From assembly GCA_022495005.1 (NCBI GenBank), contig JAGYXB010001997.1, positions 1,798,001-1,862,000 on the forward strand: 64,000 nt of DNA. The letters run 5' to 3'. The position numbers and the translations under genes were made by a program. Below, piece by piece: positions 12,263-23,340 of the stretch. This DNA is from Rhyacophila brunnea (Eukaryota > Arthropoda > Insecta > Trichoptera > Rhyacophilidae). Below the pieces are notes generated by a model that was given only the letters and a program-made list of their open reading frames with translations, did not search any database and had not been told where the DNA came from. Each line of letters starts with the position of its first letter. Within the stretch, counting starts at the first letter, position 1.

Positions 12263-13050
12263 ATGACATGTTCTTACTACTATATGGAGGGATCGGGGAA
12301 TTGCAATTGTCACAAAAAGCAAGCATTAGTTTTCTCCATATTTTTATACTGTGACGAGTCATGGACCCTGAAGGCAAGGGAGCGGAAAGCAATTGATGCC
12401 TTCAAGGTGTGGTATTGGCACCGAATGTTTCGTATTTCTTGGACAGACTACATGACGAACCAGTCAATCATCCAGAGACTCGATAGTATGTTAGAGACGC
12501 ATTCTGCAGTTTTTTTTGGCGGACGGCGTTCGGCGCAGATCGGTCTGGTGGTTTTGGGTGGCCTCCAAGGAAGGCGAAGTAGAGGAAGAGCGTCAGCGCG
12601 CTGGTGCCCTATGCTATAACTTGTGACATGAAGTCACCCGACGACATGACGTGATTGTGACGTAAGTTCAATACACGCATCGACAATGCGCACAGCTCAC
12701 CATAGATATTATTATGCTGAAACACCTATTTGTGTATGGGGACAATGGATAACGCCAGTATTAGAGTAGCGTTAATTTCTCGAATGGTATTGACTCACTC
12801 CGGTAGTACGTCACAATGATGTCATATGACGTCATGTCGACCGGGCGACTTCAACTCGCAAGTTACAACATAAGGCCCTTGGAACGACCAAATGAAAAAG
12901 CTGACTGGGGGCAACATTCTCTCTGCCCTAGAGATTGCAGAAGGTCGAGAGAGATGGAAAGTCTTGGTCGCTCAAAAGATCACAAAATTCATCGGATATC
13001 ACAATCCTCAGCTACGAAGGAACGACCAAGAAGAGAGAAGTACTTATAGG
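12263..13050 (+). pseudogene. Decayed 3' end of an RTE-like non-LTR retrotransposon
   Basis: A frame near 12345-12520 reads CDESWTLKARERKAIDAFKV followed by a segment ending RISWTDYMTNQSIIQRL. This is the region after the palm of insect RTE-like reverse transcriptases (consensus ..GSETWT.....R.IDAFE.WCWRR.LRISW). Frame breaks follow. A second block at 12880-13045 carries the last part (DRERW-like region, then QSSATKERPRREK in another frame). The 41366-41560 fragment belongs to the same family. Confidence 0.7.
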
Positions 13051-14751
13051 GTTATGTAAAAACTGGTTTAACCTCTTTTTTTTCTATTAAATCGAATGTA
13101 ATGAAATCCGATTTCAATGAAATTAGTTATGACCTTATGACGTGTCTAATAATTAATCAACAAGTGCATATTATCTAAAATATTATGTTTTTGATAATGA
13201 TAATAATATATTTTCTGGAATTTTATTGATAAATAATAAAGATAAGTCCACTGTAAATATAGTTTCGTTAAAAAAAGCTTTATTAGATAATAAATAATAA
13301 AATTGTCTGCATATTTACATGATAATAAGAACAACCAATTAATAATAGTGATACCTTTAAAACATAATAAGTGAGCACGTAATTTCTTATTTTGTTTAGA
13401 CAGGTTGATACAGGTAGGTTACATTATTTAATTTGAAAGCTGTCATTTTATCATAAATAAGGAGTAGAAGAAAATACACAATTAAATTTAGACTAGTTAT
13501 TTTAGAAAATGGTCAACAATCTTAATAGGTATAAGTACTTACAATAAAACACACAATATTATTTCCCAGCTACATTACATTATTTAACATTAAAATAAAT
13601 TTTATGTTATACAAATACAAATATGTTATTACAAATAAATGAATTAATATGAAATTCTATATAATATTATAAGGATAATGATTCAAAATAATTAATACGT
13701 TCGACTGGTGGTACTAAACTTTATAAAACATGAGTTTATATTCGATCGATTTTTGCTTGTCGGGTATTACATATAGGTAGCTTTAGGCTTTGTGGATAGA
13801 TTTTTTAACAGAGCTTTTTTTAGAATATTGTATTTGTTGAGAACGTTCTATTGAAGCGGATGAAACTGAACTTGATAGTAAATTATTTTGAATACGTACT
13901 ACACTTATTGTGTTTTATTTTCTGTAAAATGTCTTTTTATCGAGAATTATCAGAATGCGACATCGCATACGTAGTTTATGGACAAGGTTGAGTTTATGCG
14001 ACATCCTTACATGTTAGACGTCTGCACGACAAAGTGATTTCAGTTAAATGTTGAATGTTAAATGTTAAATGTTGATATAAAATTGATTTTAAAAAGTCGT
14101 TTAAAATAAATTGTAGTAATGTAAAAGAATGTAAATGTAATATAATATTTTTAATCTACAGCAATGTGGCTTAACTCATTTAGTGCTAACACCGCGACTG
14201 GCGCGTTTGGAGTCGTTGGCCATTATATATAATTAACGTGTTATTTAAATGTGCTAATTAAAAAATTAGCAGTGTTAAGCTAAGTAATGTCAAAGTAGTC
14301 TGTTTGCCTTGCACATTTATTTTCAAATTAAAATGAGCACTCAAACTACACATACCCAATATTATAAAATAAAACTTTTCGGGAGAGACAGGAAACATGC
14401 TTTTTAAAACGTGTTCGATATTCATAGGAAACATATAACTTTAAATGTTTTATAAGAAATTTCTAAAAATAAAACATGTGGTGTTATATTATTTAATACG
14501 ATCATTTGGATACCTATTCGAACTATTTTTTTTAATAATCAATCATCCATTATATTATTTTTATTATTATATAAATATTAATATTTCGTACTTCTATTGT
14601 TTGTACATTATATTATGCAATTGATGCGTCATAATGCCATACTCATTCATCCTTATGTCAAACGTCCACAATCATGATCCTTGCACACATTTTAAAATTG
14701 AAACCGTAAAAATCCTACTCCAGTACAATATACCATCTTTCCGTAAATATC
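13051..14751. other. Non-coding interval
   Basis: Strongly AT-rich with no genes seen. Near 14170-14290 a TTAACTCATTTAGTGC motif and a GTGTTAAGC motif bracket about 110 bp and resemble the small element at 39389-39513. Confidence 0.4.
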
Positions 14752-15131
14752 GTCGGTGTTTTGTAAAAAGGGCGAATTAACCAAAATGCTATTTTACAGG
14801 AGGAGGATTTTTAACTTTTAACATTTATTTGTTTTTTACCTGTAGATGATTATAAATATGTAACAAGTTTATATAAAAGCTTAGAAAGAATACTGTCATT
14901 ATAATAGGTATTATTATATAATATTTTAAAAGGCCTAATATGACACATTCGCTTTTTATTTCGTAATTTTAATTAATTTAATTTTAGTAGATTATCGTTT
15001 TTAAGTACTTTCCTGTAGAGATAAAAATTCTCCGTTTCTACACAACAAAGCTAGTGGGGTACATATTGTATTTTCATTAAAATCTATATTTCGCCAAAAT
15101 GGTTGATTCGCCCTTTTTACAAAACACCGAC
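14752..15131. mobile_element. MITE with 32-bp terminal inverted repeats
   Basis: GTCGGTGTTTTGTAAAAAGG with its continuation GCGAATTAACCA is mirrored at the right end (TGGTTGATTCGCCC, then TTTTTACAAAACACCGAC). Only one or two mismatches are visible over 32 bp. The 380-bp element is AT-rich and non-coding. No unambiguous target duplication. Confidence 0.75.
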
Positions 15132-15568
15132 TATATTATATTCATTGTAAAACCTAAATAAATGCACGTGCACAGACATTTGTTTGAATTTTAACGTGCG
15201 CTTATTTGGGTTGACCAGATTATAAAAATTTGCACGCTTTAATCAAAAAACGCTCCATAAGACCACCCATTTTGCTACTTCCAATGAAAAACTACATATT
15301 AAAACGGCGTTTTTGCTTACACTATGATCGCATAGTAGGCGTCCAAAACGTCAAAAATCACACCATACTCGCAAACATTTGTTACACATGTTTTTCAATC
15401 AGTATTTTTAATGTTTTATATAAGTACTATGTTTATATTTGTTTACAAGCAGATGTATGTCGGTCTGGATTAGGCTAAAGAACATAATTGAGTTACTCAT
15501 CGTAGCCCATGAGAAAAATGTGATAAATTCTGTCGTCATATTTACAGCTAAATATGCTTATATAATTT

Positions 15569-15777
15569 TTATAAGAATCGGATTATCGGGATGATGAGTA
15601 ACAATAGAAGGGGTGCACTGAGGCGGGAGATCGATGCAGGGTTGCACAAATCCTTGTCTTTGCAAACTGCGCACTCAGATACTGTACTGTTATTATTGAG
15701 GAATTTCTGACACTTTTCCGCCGGCTTCAAGTCATCTACCACCCTGCATCCTCTTTCCGTCTTGATTTTGTCGCCAT
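15569..15777 (-). CDS. Gene A exon 3: second Ly6 half and GPI signal
   Basis: The exon follows TTTTCAG and encodes DGDKIKTERGCRVVDDLK, a second stretch with KCQKFLNNNSTVSECAVC, then KDKDLCNPASISRLSAP, and ends LLLLLIIPIIRFL before TAA. It contains five cysteines, the invariant-looking CN of Ly6 domains, one N-glycosylation site (NST) and a hydrophobic tail. The exon aligns along its whole length with the last exon of gene B (27955-28178). Confidence 0.85.
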
Positions 15778-18700
15778 CTGAAAATCGATAATATTATGTA
15801 ATCAATATGAGTCATATAAAAATAATTAACACAGTTGCTACCAAGGAATAAGACTTACCGCAGTTTATTTATCGTCCCTATTGACTATAGAGCTATGAAC
15901 TATTTTCATTTTGAAGGCTTACTGGTAAGCAAAGGTCAGTGTAAATTGAAATTATAAAATCTTTTGAAATTTATAATAGAATTAAATAATTACGAGACAA
16001 AAAGAACTTTTTATGTACCACGTTTGTAAATTTTCTAATGAATCATATAAACTTGACAATTCTATGTATTAATAATTTAGGACAAATAAGGCAATTGTCA
16101 ACAAATCATTTTTTTGCTATTTTGCATCAAACAAAAAATATAGAATAATGAAAAATCATTTTGATTTCCATAGTAATGCACGCATATATTAATAATTTTG
16201 TTGCTAGGACCACCCCCTTAGCAACCAATAATAGTGTTTTACGTTTTACGGATTTCTTCCGAAATAACTTTTTATACAAAACAGAAATAACTGAAAATGA
16301 ATTTAATTCAATTTAAAGATAGCTAAAAGTATTAAAAGAATGCATTGGCATCGTGTTCTGATATATTCTAAAAGTTTCAAATGTCTAGCTAGTTAGGAAG
16401 TTAGTTAAAAATCGATTGCAAGATTTGTACTGGATAAACAACCACCGGACAAACAAGAATACGAGCTAAGAAAAACGTGGTAAAAATATCTACGAAGCAA
16501 AATTAGCAGAAAATCGGAAGATATAATAAATACTCTTCGCATTGTCAATCGGGGAAAGAGCTGGAAAAGAGGGGAAAAAGCTTCACTTAATTTTCTTGGT
16601 CATTGTGAAAGAAAACGTAAATTATTTTGAACTCAATTTCATTGTTGATAGTATGGGTATAAATGGAGATATATGTTATGAGATTCACTCAAAAAAATAT
16701 CGAGGGGGTGGGAATATAAACAGGAATTAAACTTTGAATTCAACCAATTCGTACTTATTTTTTTTCTTATTCCAATAAAAAGTGTATAAAGCTAACCAAG
16801 TTTGTTTGTATTTTACGACATATGATCCGTTTAACGTAATAATTTCATTGATTATTTGGAAAAGTGGATGTAATTAGAATTCTGAATAATAGCACTAATT
16901 AATTCTTATCGATTGTCTACTGGAGTTGCTTCAGTAAATTTGAGAAGAAGGGTGACACCCGATGGATAGAAAGAGTCACTGGTTTTCCCAATCTTTAAGA
17001 AATGAGACAATCTTAATTGCAAAATCTAAGGTAACATAGTTCTTCTACCAACTGTTAATACGTAAATACGTTAAAGTGCCCACCACCACCCGTCATATAT
17101 TCACAGCCTGCTCTTTCAGACAATATTTAAAGCTATTATTGCCTTATGCGGAGAATATTTTTTGGACTATCAGGGCTGATTCAGAAAAACTCGCAGCACT
17201 ACCGATCAGATTATCACCTATGACAGATATAGGAGAAGAAGTGGGAATACAACCAAGATGTTCACTGTATATATATAGATTTAAAAAACTGCATATGAAT
17301 GTTCTCTAAGCGCATAAGCTCCATGGAATATATTGTAAGAATTCCAAATCCGAAGGAAGCTGATAGTTATGGCGAGGGCGTGCACGAATGGATACAGAAT
17401 CAAAATACATATAATATATGGAGATGTATCGGAATCTTTCGAGGTTACAGCTGGATTGAATCATGACAACTCCTTATCAACTACTCTTTTTAATCGTGTT
17501 CTGTAAAAAGCTGTAAGAATAGCTTTCGCTACTCGTGGAAAACGAAACATATTATATACGGGGTAACGCATTGAGAAGACCAACTACTTAAGAGTGTTGA
17601 TGAAAAATAGACACCTAAAAAAAATGTGGTAACTTGATATTCCAAAGCACCTTCTGTTATTAAGTACTTCGCAACTAACATCTCGTAAACGATTGAGTTT
17701 GAACTCGCTAGTAAAAGAGTGGAAATACTGCGTTCTTCGCACTGAACAAACTATTTAGGTCCAAACTTGAAACTACTGTCAAAAAAGACAAAAAATCCGG
17801 GTATACAATGTAACCGTGAAACCTATCACTGAATGGGTGTGAAACCTGTAGCCTACACTAAAACAAGAAAAGTGTTCGAAAAAATATCCGAAGACTTCGG
17901 CTGATTAAAGAAAACCAAGGGCAACACATCCGTACGATATCTGACTCCTACGAACAATTTAAGGTCAATAAACTCAATGTTTTGAGGGCTCGAAGACTCA
18001 GATGAACCGGTCAAATTGTTAGATGCGACGGATCTAGAGCTCTCCATTATGAAAGAACCTCTGTAGGAAATTTGCGGATAACGTCAAGAGGAACGCTGAT
18101 GTAATATAAAATAAATAGTTTCAATTGATAACCATAGATAAAAGTAAAGAAAACGCGTACCTTGATGCACGACTTTCACGCATTCATAAGCAGTTTCTTT
18201 TGCTTCTTGTAATCTCCGTCCCAGAAATCGTGGCATAATAACACGAGGTTCCACGACAGATTTTCCATTAGCGTTGTCAGGTTTGTCAGTGCTAGTCGTC
18301 GTAGTGGTTGTAGTTGGTATTTCAGTCGTCGTAGTGGTTGTAGTTGGTATTTCAGTCGTTGTAGTGGTTGTAGTTGGTATTTCAGTCGTCGTAGTAGTTG
18401 TAGTTGGTATTTCAGTCGTCGTAGTAGTTGTAGTTGGTATTTCAGTCGTCGTAGTGGTTGTAGTTGGTATTTCAGTCGTCGTAGTGGTTGTAGTTGGTTT
18501 TTCAGTCGTCGTAGTAGTTGTAGTTGGTATTTCAGTCGTCGTAGTAGTTGTAGTTGGTATTTCAGTCGTCGTAGTAGTTGTAGTTGGTATTTCAGTCGTC
18601 GTAGTGGTTGTAGTTGGTTTTTCAGTCGTCGTAGTAGTTGTAGTTGGTATTTCAGTCGTCGTAGTAGTTGTAGTTGGTATTTCAGTCGTCGTAGTGGTTG

Positions 18701-21197
18701 TAGTTGGTTTTTCAGTCGTCGTAGTGGTTGTAGTTGGTATTTCAGTCGTCGTAGTAGTTGTAGTTGGTATTTCAGTCGTCGTAGTAGTTGTAGTTGGTAT
18801 TTCAGTTGTCGTAGTGGTTGTAGTTGGTTTTTCAGTCGTCGTAGTAGTTGTAGTTGGTATTTCAGTCGTCGTAGTAGTTGTAGTTGGTATTTCAGTCGTC
18901 GTAGTGGTTGTAGTTGGTTTTTCAGTCGTCGTAGTGGTTGTAGTTGGTATTTCAGTCGTCGTAGTGGTTGTAGTTGATTTTTCAGTCGTTGTAGAATCTG
19001 ATGAGTCCGTAGTTGATTCTTCAGTCGTCGTAGAATCTGATGAGTCCGTAGTTGATTCTTCAGTCGTCGTAGAATCTGATGAGTCCGTAGTTGGTTTTTC
19101 AGTCGTCGTGTCAATATTTTCGCCACAAACTGCAGTTTCCGTTTTGTTAACAACTACATTTTCACAACCATCCCCGCTGCACTTATAGCATTTCAAGGCA
19201 ATTCCTAAAATAATAAATGTTGATAATGAAATACATGGAAATTATGTAACTAGTTGCTGAAATTATGAGGAAATGTAAAGTTGCTAATACAACCATTTTC
19301 ATTTTTATGGCTCAACTATTGATCGTCATAATTCGGTAATAATTAATGATTGTCATATAGATGTCAGTCCCGCGATGGCCATGAACTAAAGTGTCCACCT
19401 AGTCGGGATTTTCGAGTTGCAAAATTATTATTATTTTTATTTTTTTACGTGTGTTTGGACCCAGGACATTGACTAAGTAAGTTGAGCGAGTATCTGACAT
19501 ATATTTCTCGTAAAAAATACTAAGAAATCATTTAGACTAGAGAATGGTAGTAAAATAATGTATACATATATTTTTTTCTGGTTAATCCAAAAAAAATATT
19601 CTTTTCCCGTAAATTATGATAGATCTTTGATTTTTATTTAACTGATCCTGATAATCAAAAGCTTCTCTGGTACCATTATAAAATGTTTTTTTTATCCTTC
19701 GAAATTATGATGACATGTGAATTAAATACAATAAAATTGAATTTTATTTATTTTTCAAGCCACAATAACTGCCGTGTTTATATGTGTTTTTATTATTCTA
19801 AGAGTTAAAGTTTTGGCGACAGTAGGTACATATCATGATTTTTTTTCAAACTATTTTTACTGCTATATATATTATATTAATGAACTCATTTAAATTAATA
19901 AAACTACTCTTGGCCACAGTATATGAAACATTAGGTATACGCCTTTTCGAACCACACATTAAATTGTTTAATTTGAAAAATCAAGTGTCCTGTGTAGAAG
20001 TTTATTTTATGTGTTGAGAATCTCTGATTTAATATACGAAATTGGTTCAGGTCCAAAATTAAGGATGAGAGTAAATTTTTTTGTAAAAACTACAATTTAA
20101 TACATTTTACTGATAACTTTCATTTTAAATAATTATTACACTACATTACATAATTTTGTTCGATCCTAAGAGGGTGATATGGGACCTCCACAGAGAAGAA
20201 GATTTTTGTTTTCCCGATAAATAGATTGTTAGATAGTCTGGATCCAAACACACATTGAAAAACAACATGTAAATTTTTCAGACCCGGTATTCGAACCCGG
20301 GACCTATGACATTGTAAGCCGACATATTATATTATGGGCATAACAATTATTACGCATCTAAAAACATTAAAAATTAACTTACAATTTATAAAAAATGTAT
20401 TTAATATGAACTTTTTATTAAACATCGCATTTTATTAATAATTTTATGATTTAAAATGTAGTTTAATAAGGTTTTTAGAAGGTGACAACGATATTTGAAA
20501 AGTTCATAGTTATAAGGTGTTTTTTTTTTCTCAAATAAAATTATGTAGGACTTGATTTTTTCGACGGAATGCCAGCTATGATGCGGTCATAATCGCTATA
20601 ATCATAAAAGCTAGAACTGATATAAATAAATTTGATTTTAAAACTGTAGACATTCATATTTTCTAAAAAAAACTAAATTGAACTAAATAACATGTAATTT
20701 AAACTAAATCACATGTTAAAACTTTAATTATCAAACTACATTTTAGTGATAAAAATATACATAAAATTTGATATAATTACTCATAAAAATCGGATTCCGA
20801 ATTAACGGAAATTTTTTAATTTTTTTTTTATTTTTAAAAAAATAATCTTTTTAATATTTCTCTGGGTAAAATGAATTAAATTATAATTTTAAAATTAGCA
20901 TGCACACGCATTATGGTAACACTTAAATAATACGAGACAGTATTTTAAAAAAAAGTGGCTGTTTTAAAATCATGCATTGTTTAGTACGTTTATTAATTTT
21001 TACACTTGAACACTCCGTTACAACACCGTTATTAAACACCACGATTATAAGTTTTAAATATATATATATATATATATATATATTTATTATTCTTTTTGGT
21101 TTACTTTCAATTCGGATTGAAAATGAAAACTGTTTTCACCTGTGGAGGAAATCGCCACGAGGAAAGCCACTGATAGGAGAGTCCGGGTGATGAACAT
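15569..21197 (-). CDS. Gene A: Ly6/QVR-like GPI-anchored protein with mucin-like insert
   Basis: A three-exon gene read from 21197 down to 15569; exons 21197-21140, 19204-18161 and 15777-15569 join to 1,311 bp (436 codons plus TAA). Both introns are GT-AG and phase 1. The predicted product has a signal peptide (residues 1-20), a first cysteine block (LKCYKCSGDGC..C, residues 23-49), a Thr/Glu/Pro/Ser-rich segment of about 270 residues, then a second block (YECVKVV, RGC, KC, ECAVCKDKDLCN) and a hydrophobic C-terminus fit for a GPI anchor. The ten cysteines and the final CN match the three-finger Ly6 / QVR pattern. Known members act at the cell surface, often on ion channels or septate junctions; the role here is unknown. 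The start is supported by GCCACCATG. What is unusual is the position of the repeat, inside the cysteine domain rather than as a stalk. Confidence 0.8.
15960..16462. repeat. Uninterrupted copy of the 7.2-8.7 kb repeat
   Basis: This is the inverted relative of 7230-7372 joined to 8391-8720. The junction reads AAAGATAGCTAAAAGTATT without any element, so it represents the pre-insertion state. It lies inside gene A intron 2. Confidence 0.7.
17085..18110 (+). pseudogene. Decayed RTE-like reverse transcriptase in gene A intron 2
   Basis: In shifting frames the plus strand reads FRKTRSTTDQIIT (RT: FR.GRSTTDQIF), then GDVSESFEVTAGLN and SLSTTLFNRVL (RT: G..SE.F.V..GL.QGD.LSP.LFN), and at about 17983 VLRARRLR with TGQIVR (RRLRW.GHV.R). 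In-frame stops and shifts occur throughout, so it is long dead. It is antisense to gene A and overlaps the last bases before exon 2. Confidence 0.75.
18161..19204 (-). CDS. Gene A exon 2: first Ly6 half plus Thr-rich array
   Basis: The acceptor TTTATTATTTTAG precedes G-AATTGCC; the donor is CAAG then GTACGCG. The exon reads GIALKCYKCSGDGCENVVV, then NKTETAVCGEN (N-glycosylation site NKT), then three TTDSSDSTTTEES-type 13-residue units, then 23 ten-residue units of seven Thr followed by E-I-P or E-K-P. A basic linker (MPRFLGRRLQEAKE) precedes YECVKVVHQ. The dense Thr with Pro is what mucin-type O-glycosylation acceptors look like. Because the 30-bp unit has no stop in five of the six frames checked, long shadow frames exist on both strands; this frame is the real one because it joins both neighbouring exons in phase. 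Confidence 0.85.
18301..18990 (-). repeat. Coding minisatellite, 23 units of 30 bp
   Basis: Twenty-three contiguous 30-bp units differ at very few positions: Thr codons ACT/ACC switch silently, and one codon switches Ile (ATA) or Lys (AAA). Along the protein the Lys-type units recur after every one to three Ile-type units (higher-order pattern), ending in six Ile-type units. Such near-identity points to recent unequal exchange or slippage. Length changes keep the reading frame. Confidence 0.95.
18991..19110 (-). repeat. Coding minisatellite, three units of 39 bp
   Basis: Three near-identical 39-bp units encode TTDSSDSTTTEES / TTDSSDSTTTEKS just N-terminal of the 30-bp array. They add Ser and acidic residues to the same extracellular stretch. 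Confidence 0.9.
19205..20170. other. Gene A intron 1 (part), nothing else seen
   Basis: AT-rich intron sequence with no transposon ends recognised. The intron continues to 21139 and contains the SINE at 20171-20324 and a TA microsatellite. Confidence 0.5.
20171..20324 (-). mobile_element. tRNA-derived SINE (copy 2)
   Basis: On the minus strand AGGTCCCGGGTTCGAATACC is a well preserved pol III B-box region with a T-arm-like stem. The body (AAACACACATTGAAAAACAA) and tail (ATATGGGACCTCCACAGAG on plus) match the copies at 2255 and 54879. The A-box end is missing or diverged. It lies in the same orientation as gene A, in intron 1. Confidence 0.65.
21059..21082. repeat. TA dinucleotide microsatellite
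   Basis: About twelve TA units in gene A intron 1, close to the first exon. It is not a TATA box: it lies downstream of the start codon. Confidence 0.8.
21140..21197 (-). CDS. Gene A exon 1: signal peptide
   Basis: The exon encodes MFITRTLLSVAFLVAISST plus the first base of a Gly codon, a clear signal peptide with a short polar N-region and an 11-13 residue hydrophobic core. The ATG lies in GTGCCACCATG, a strong eukaryotic start context. The exon ends CACAG followed by GTGAAAAC, a good donor. Phase 1 matches the acceptor at 19204. Confidence 0.8.
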
Positions 21198-22059
21198 GGT
21201 GGCACAATGACAATATAATATCCAACAAGAAATATGATGAGTGCACTGTGGGTTTGCTTTGTGCGACGACGCTTTTTATTGAATCGTTTGTTTTATCTGG
21301 ACGTGTATCGGCGTTATCTTTATCTGGCTACCAAAAACTATTTGCCGATCGTCCACCAATGTCAGAGACGCATTAAGACTTTTATTTACTGCCAATTTAA
21401 AATGTATTTTTTTACACGTGGCGAATAATAGAAATGAAAACTTTATTACTTACATATTATTATTAAGCTGATTTCAAGTAATTTTCTCAAGAGTCTCCAA
21501 GTTAATATTTTTTTTCTTCTTTAGCACACCATTATCGGACATTGGTGGTGGTTTTGGCTATACTTTCCTTGTGTGTTGCTGCTTTAATGGGAATGGTTGT
21601 ACTTACAGAGGCACTTAGTGGAAAAATACGAAGCTTGCAATTTGAGACATTTTTTGATAATTTCGATAAGATGGACTGATACTCATACTTTATTTTATTT
21701 ATTTATGTCCCGGAAAGATATAAATTGTAAATTGATTTATAAGATCGTCTCAAAAATTATAGCCAATTATATTTTTAATGTTCCTTTAACCGAGTAGTAT
21801 CATAACAAACAAAAGTTCTGTATGTCATTTTAACTGTTCTTTAAATCAAAAGGAAATGATCCTATTATTGGCTAGCACTGAACTTCATTTCATACTTCAA
21901 ACTCAACTATGTTGACTTTTAACACTCTCATTTCTTTTATACACTTCAACAATGTATCCTGGTATTTAAATCAAATAAACAATACAAAATCTATGACATC
22001 CATGGAATATAATGTTCCATTTTTTTTGGTATTGCTGTTCTACTCTTTTTTGGACCAAT

Positions 22060-22330
22060 GTAAATTATTTAAAATGAATTAGCTAATATAACCCAAAAAT
22101 ATTTAAAAGGCATTCAATAATAATTGGTGCTAGGTATATTATACATATTTAATGCCTGGATCAATCAACAACTAGATAAATTCTTTCCCAACCTGATTCT
22201 ACTCTTCCCGGTCCTGTGTAATGCTATATTTATTAGAATTATAGATTTTATATATATTTTTTTATTTCATCATTAACATCATTAGCATGAATTAATACAT
22301 TACTGGATCTAGGCCTCACTAATCTAATTC
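22060..22330 (-). repeat. Degenerate RTE-like tail copies
   Basis: The AACCCAAAAATATTTAAAAG block and two worn copies of the CAATCCACTGCTGGAT motif (near 22148 and 22293) match the array at 10.8-11.3 kb. Confidence 0.5.
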
Positions 22331-22381
22331 AATTCCTCTGGTAATATAGTATTTGCGGTACCTAACATTTTGAGTCTTCAA

Positions 22382-22862
22382 GAGTGACTTACCATTATGT
22401 CTTAAGCGTAGAGTGTACAACCAATGTGTGCTACCCGTGCTCACGTATGGCTGCGAGACGTGGACCCTCAACACGAGAGATGTATAAAGGCTAAGAGTCA
22501 TACAGCGAGGCATGGATAGGTGCATGTTGAGCATCACGCGAAAGGACCGTAAGAGAAACGAATGGGTTAGGAAGCAGACAAAAGTACGCGATGTAATAGA
22601 CGTTGCCAAACAGCTGAAATGGAGATGGGCGGGACACATTGCTCGCCAAAAGGACGGCCGCTGGACAAATGCCGTCATCCAATGGTACCCAAGGGGTACG
22701 AAACGGCCACAGGGTCACCCTAAAAGCCGCTGGATTGACGAACTGGTAAAGTTCGGCGGAAATACGTGGCAGCGAACGATACAGGACCGAGAGAGTTGGA
22801 GAAAGCTTGGGGAGGCCTTCATCCAGCAGTGGATTGACCCCGGTTGATGATGATGATGATAT
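22382..22862 (+). pseudogene. RTE-like retrotransposon 3' end
   Basis: One frame from 22382 to the stop at 22845-22847 reads VLPVLTYGCETWTLNTRDV, a stop, then RLRVIQRGMDRCMLSITRKD, then WRWAGHIARQKDGRWT, RGTKRPQGHPKSRW and QDRESWRKLGEAFIQQW to the end IDPG. This is the C-terminal region of insect RTE-like ORF2 proteins. Only one internal stop is visible, and the copy is followed by a short GATGAT tail (22846-22860), as is usual for this clade. The 5' part is absent (5' truncation), so this is a dead-on-arrival insertion. Its coding end explains the motif tandemly repeated at 10.8 kb. Confidence 0.85.
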
Positions 22863-23031
22863 TGAAGTCATTATTCAATTTCCCCAATTGAGAAATGTGG
22901 TGATACAACGTTGTGATTTATGCAGTAGGTGCATTACTAATAACTGATTACTATAAAATAAATTACTATTTTCACTCATTTCAAACCACATAGGGAAGTT
23001 TTCATAAAACCTTTTTGGAGAAATAGTAGTT

Positions 23032-23340
23032 AGGGGCCGTCTATATACGACGTTACACTCTAGGGGAGGATATAATATATGTATGATGATTTGTAACGAA
23101 GTGGGGAAGGGTTTTCCGAGAAAATGTGACATCATAAAGTAAACAAAAAATGTAAAGGTAATTGAAAACGCAATATTGGGGATCGGGAATTTAAGGATAC
23201 ATATATATATTTTGTTTTTAACGTTTATGGTGCGGATGGATTAATGTGATGTGATATAGACAAGAGGGTAAAAGGTTATGTGACGATGGGGGGAGGGTTA
23301 AAATAGCTAAAATCGTGTAACGTCATATCGACTACCTCAT
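23032..23340. mobile_element. MITE with AGGGGCCGTC-type end
   Basis: The left end AGGGGCCGTCTATATACGAC with GTTACAC is mirrored imperfectly by GTGTAACGTCATATCGACTA at the right. G-rich stretches (GGGGGGAGGG) lie inside the right end. No exact target duplication was seen. Confidence 0.5.

Noticed and set aside
18176..19153. 325-codon minus-strand frame of LRRLKYQLQP-type repeats
   Set aside because: It is the shifted reading of the same minisatellite, without splice or motif support.
18274..19188. 304-codon plus-strand frame rich in Val and Gly over the Thr array
   Set aside because: It exists only because the 30-bp repeat has no stop in several frames. The minus-strand frame joins flanking exons in phase and has cysteine motifs; this one does not.
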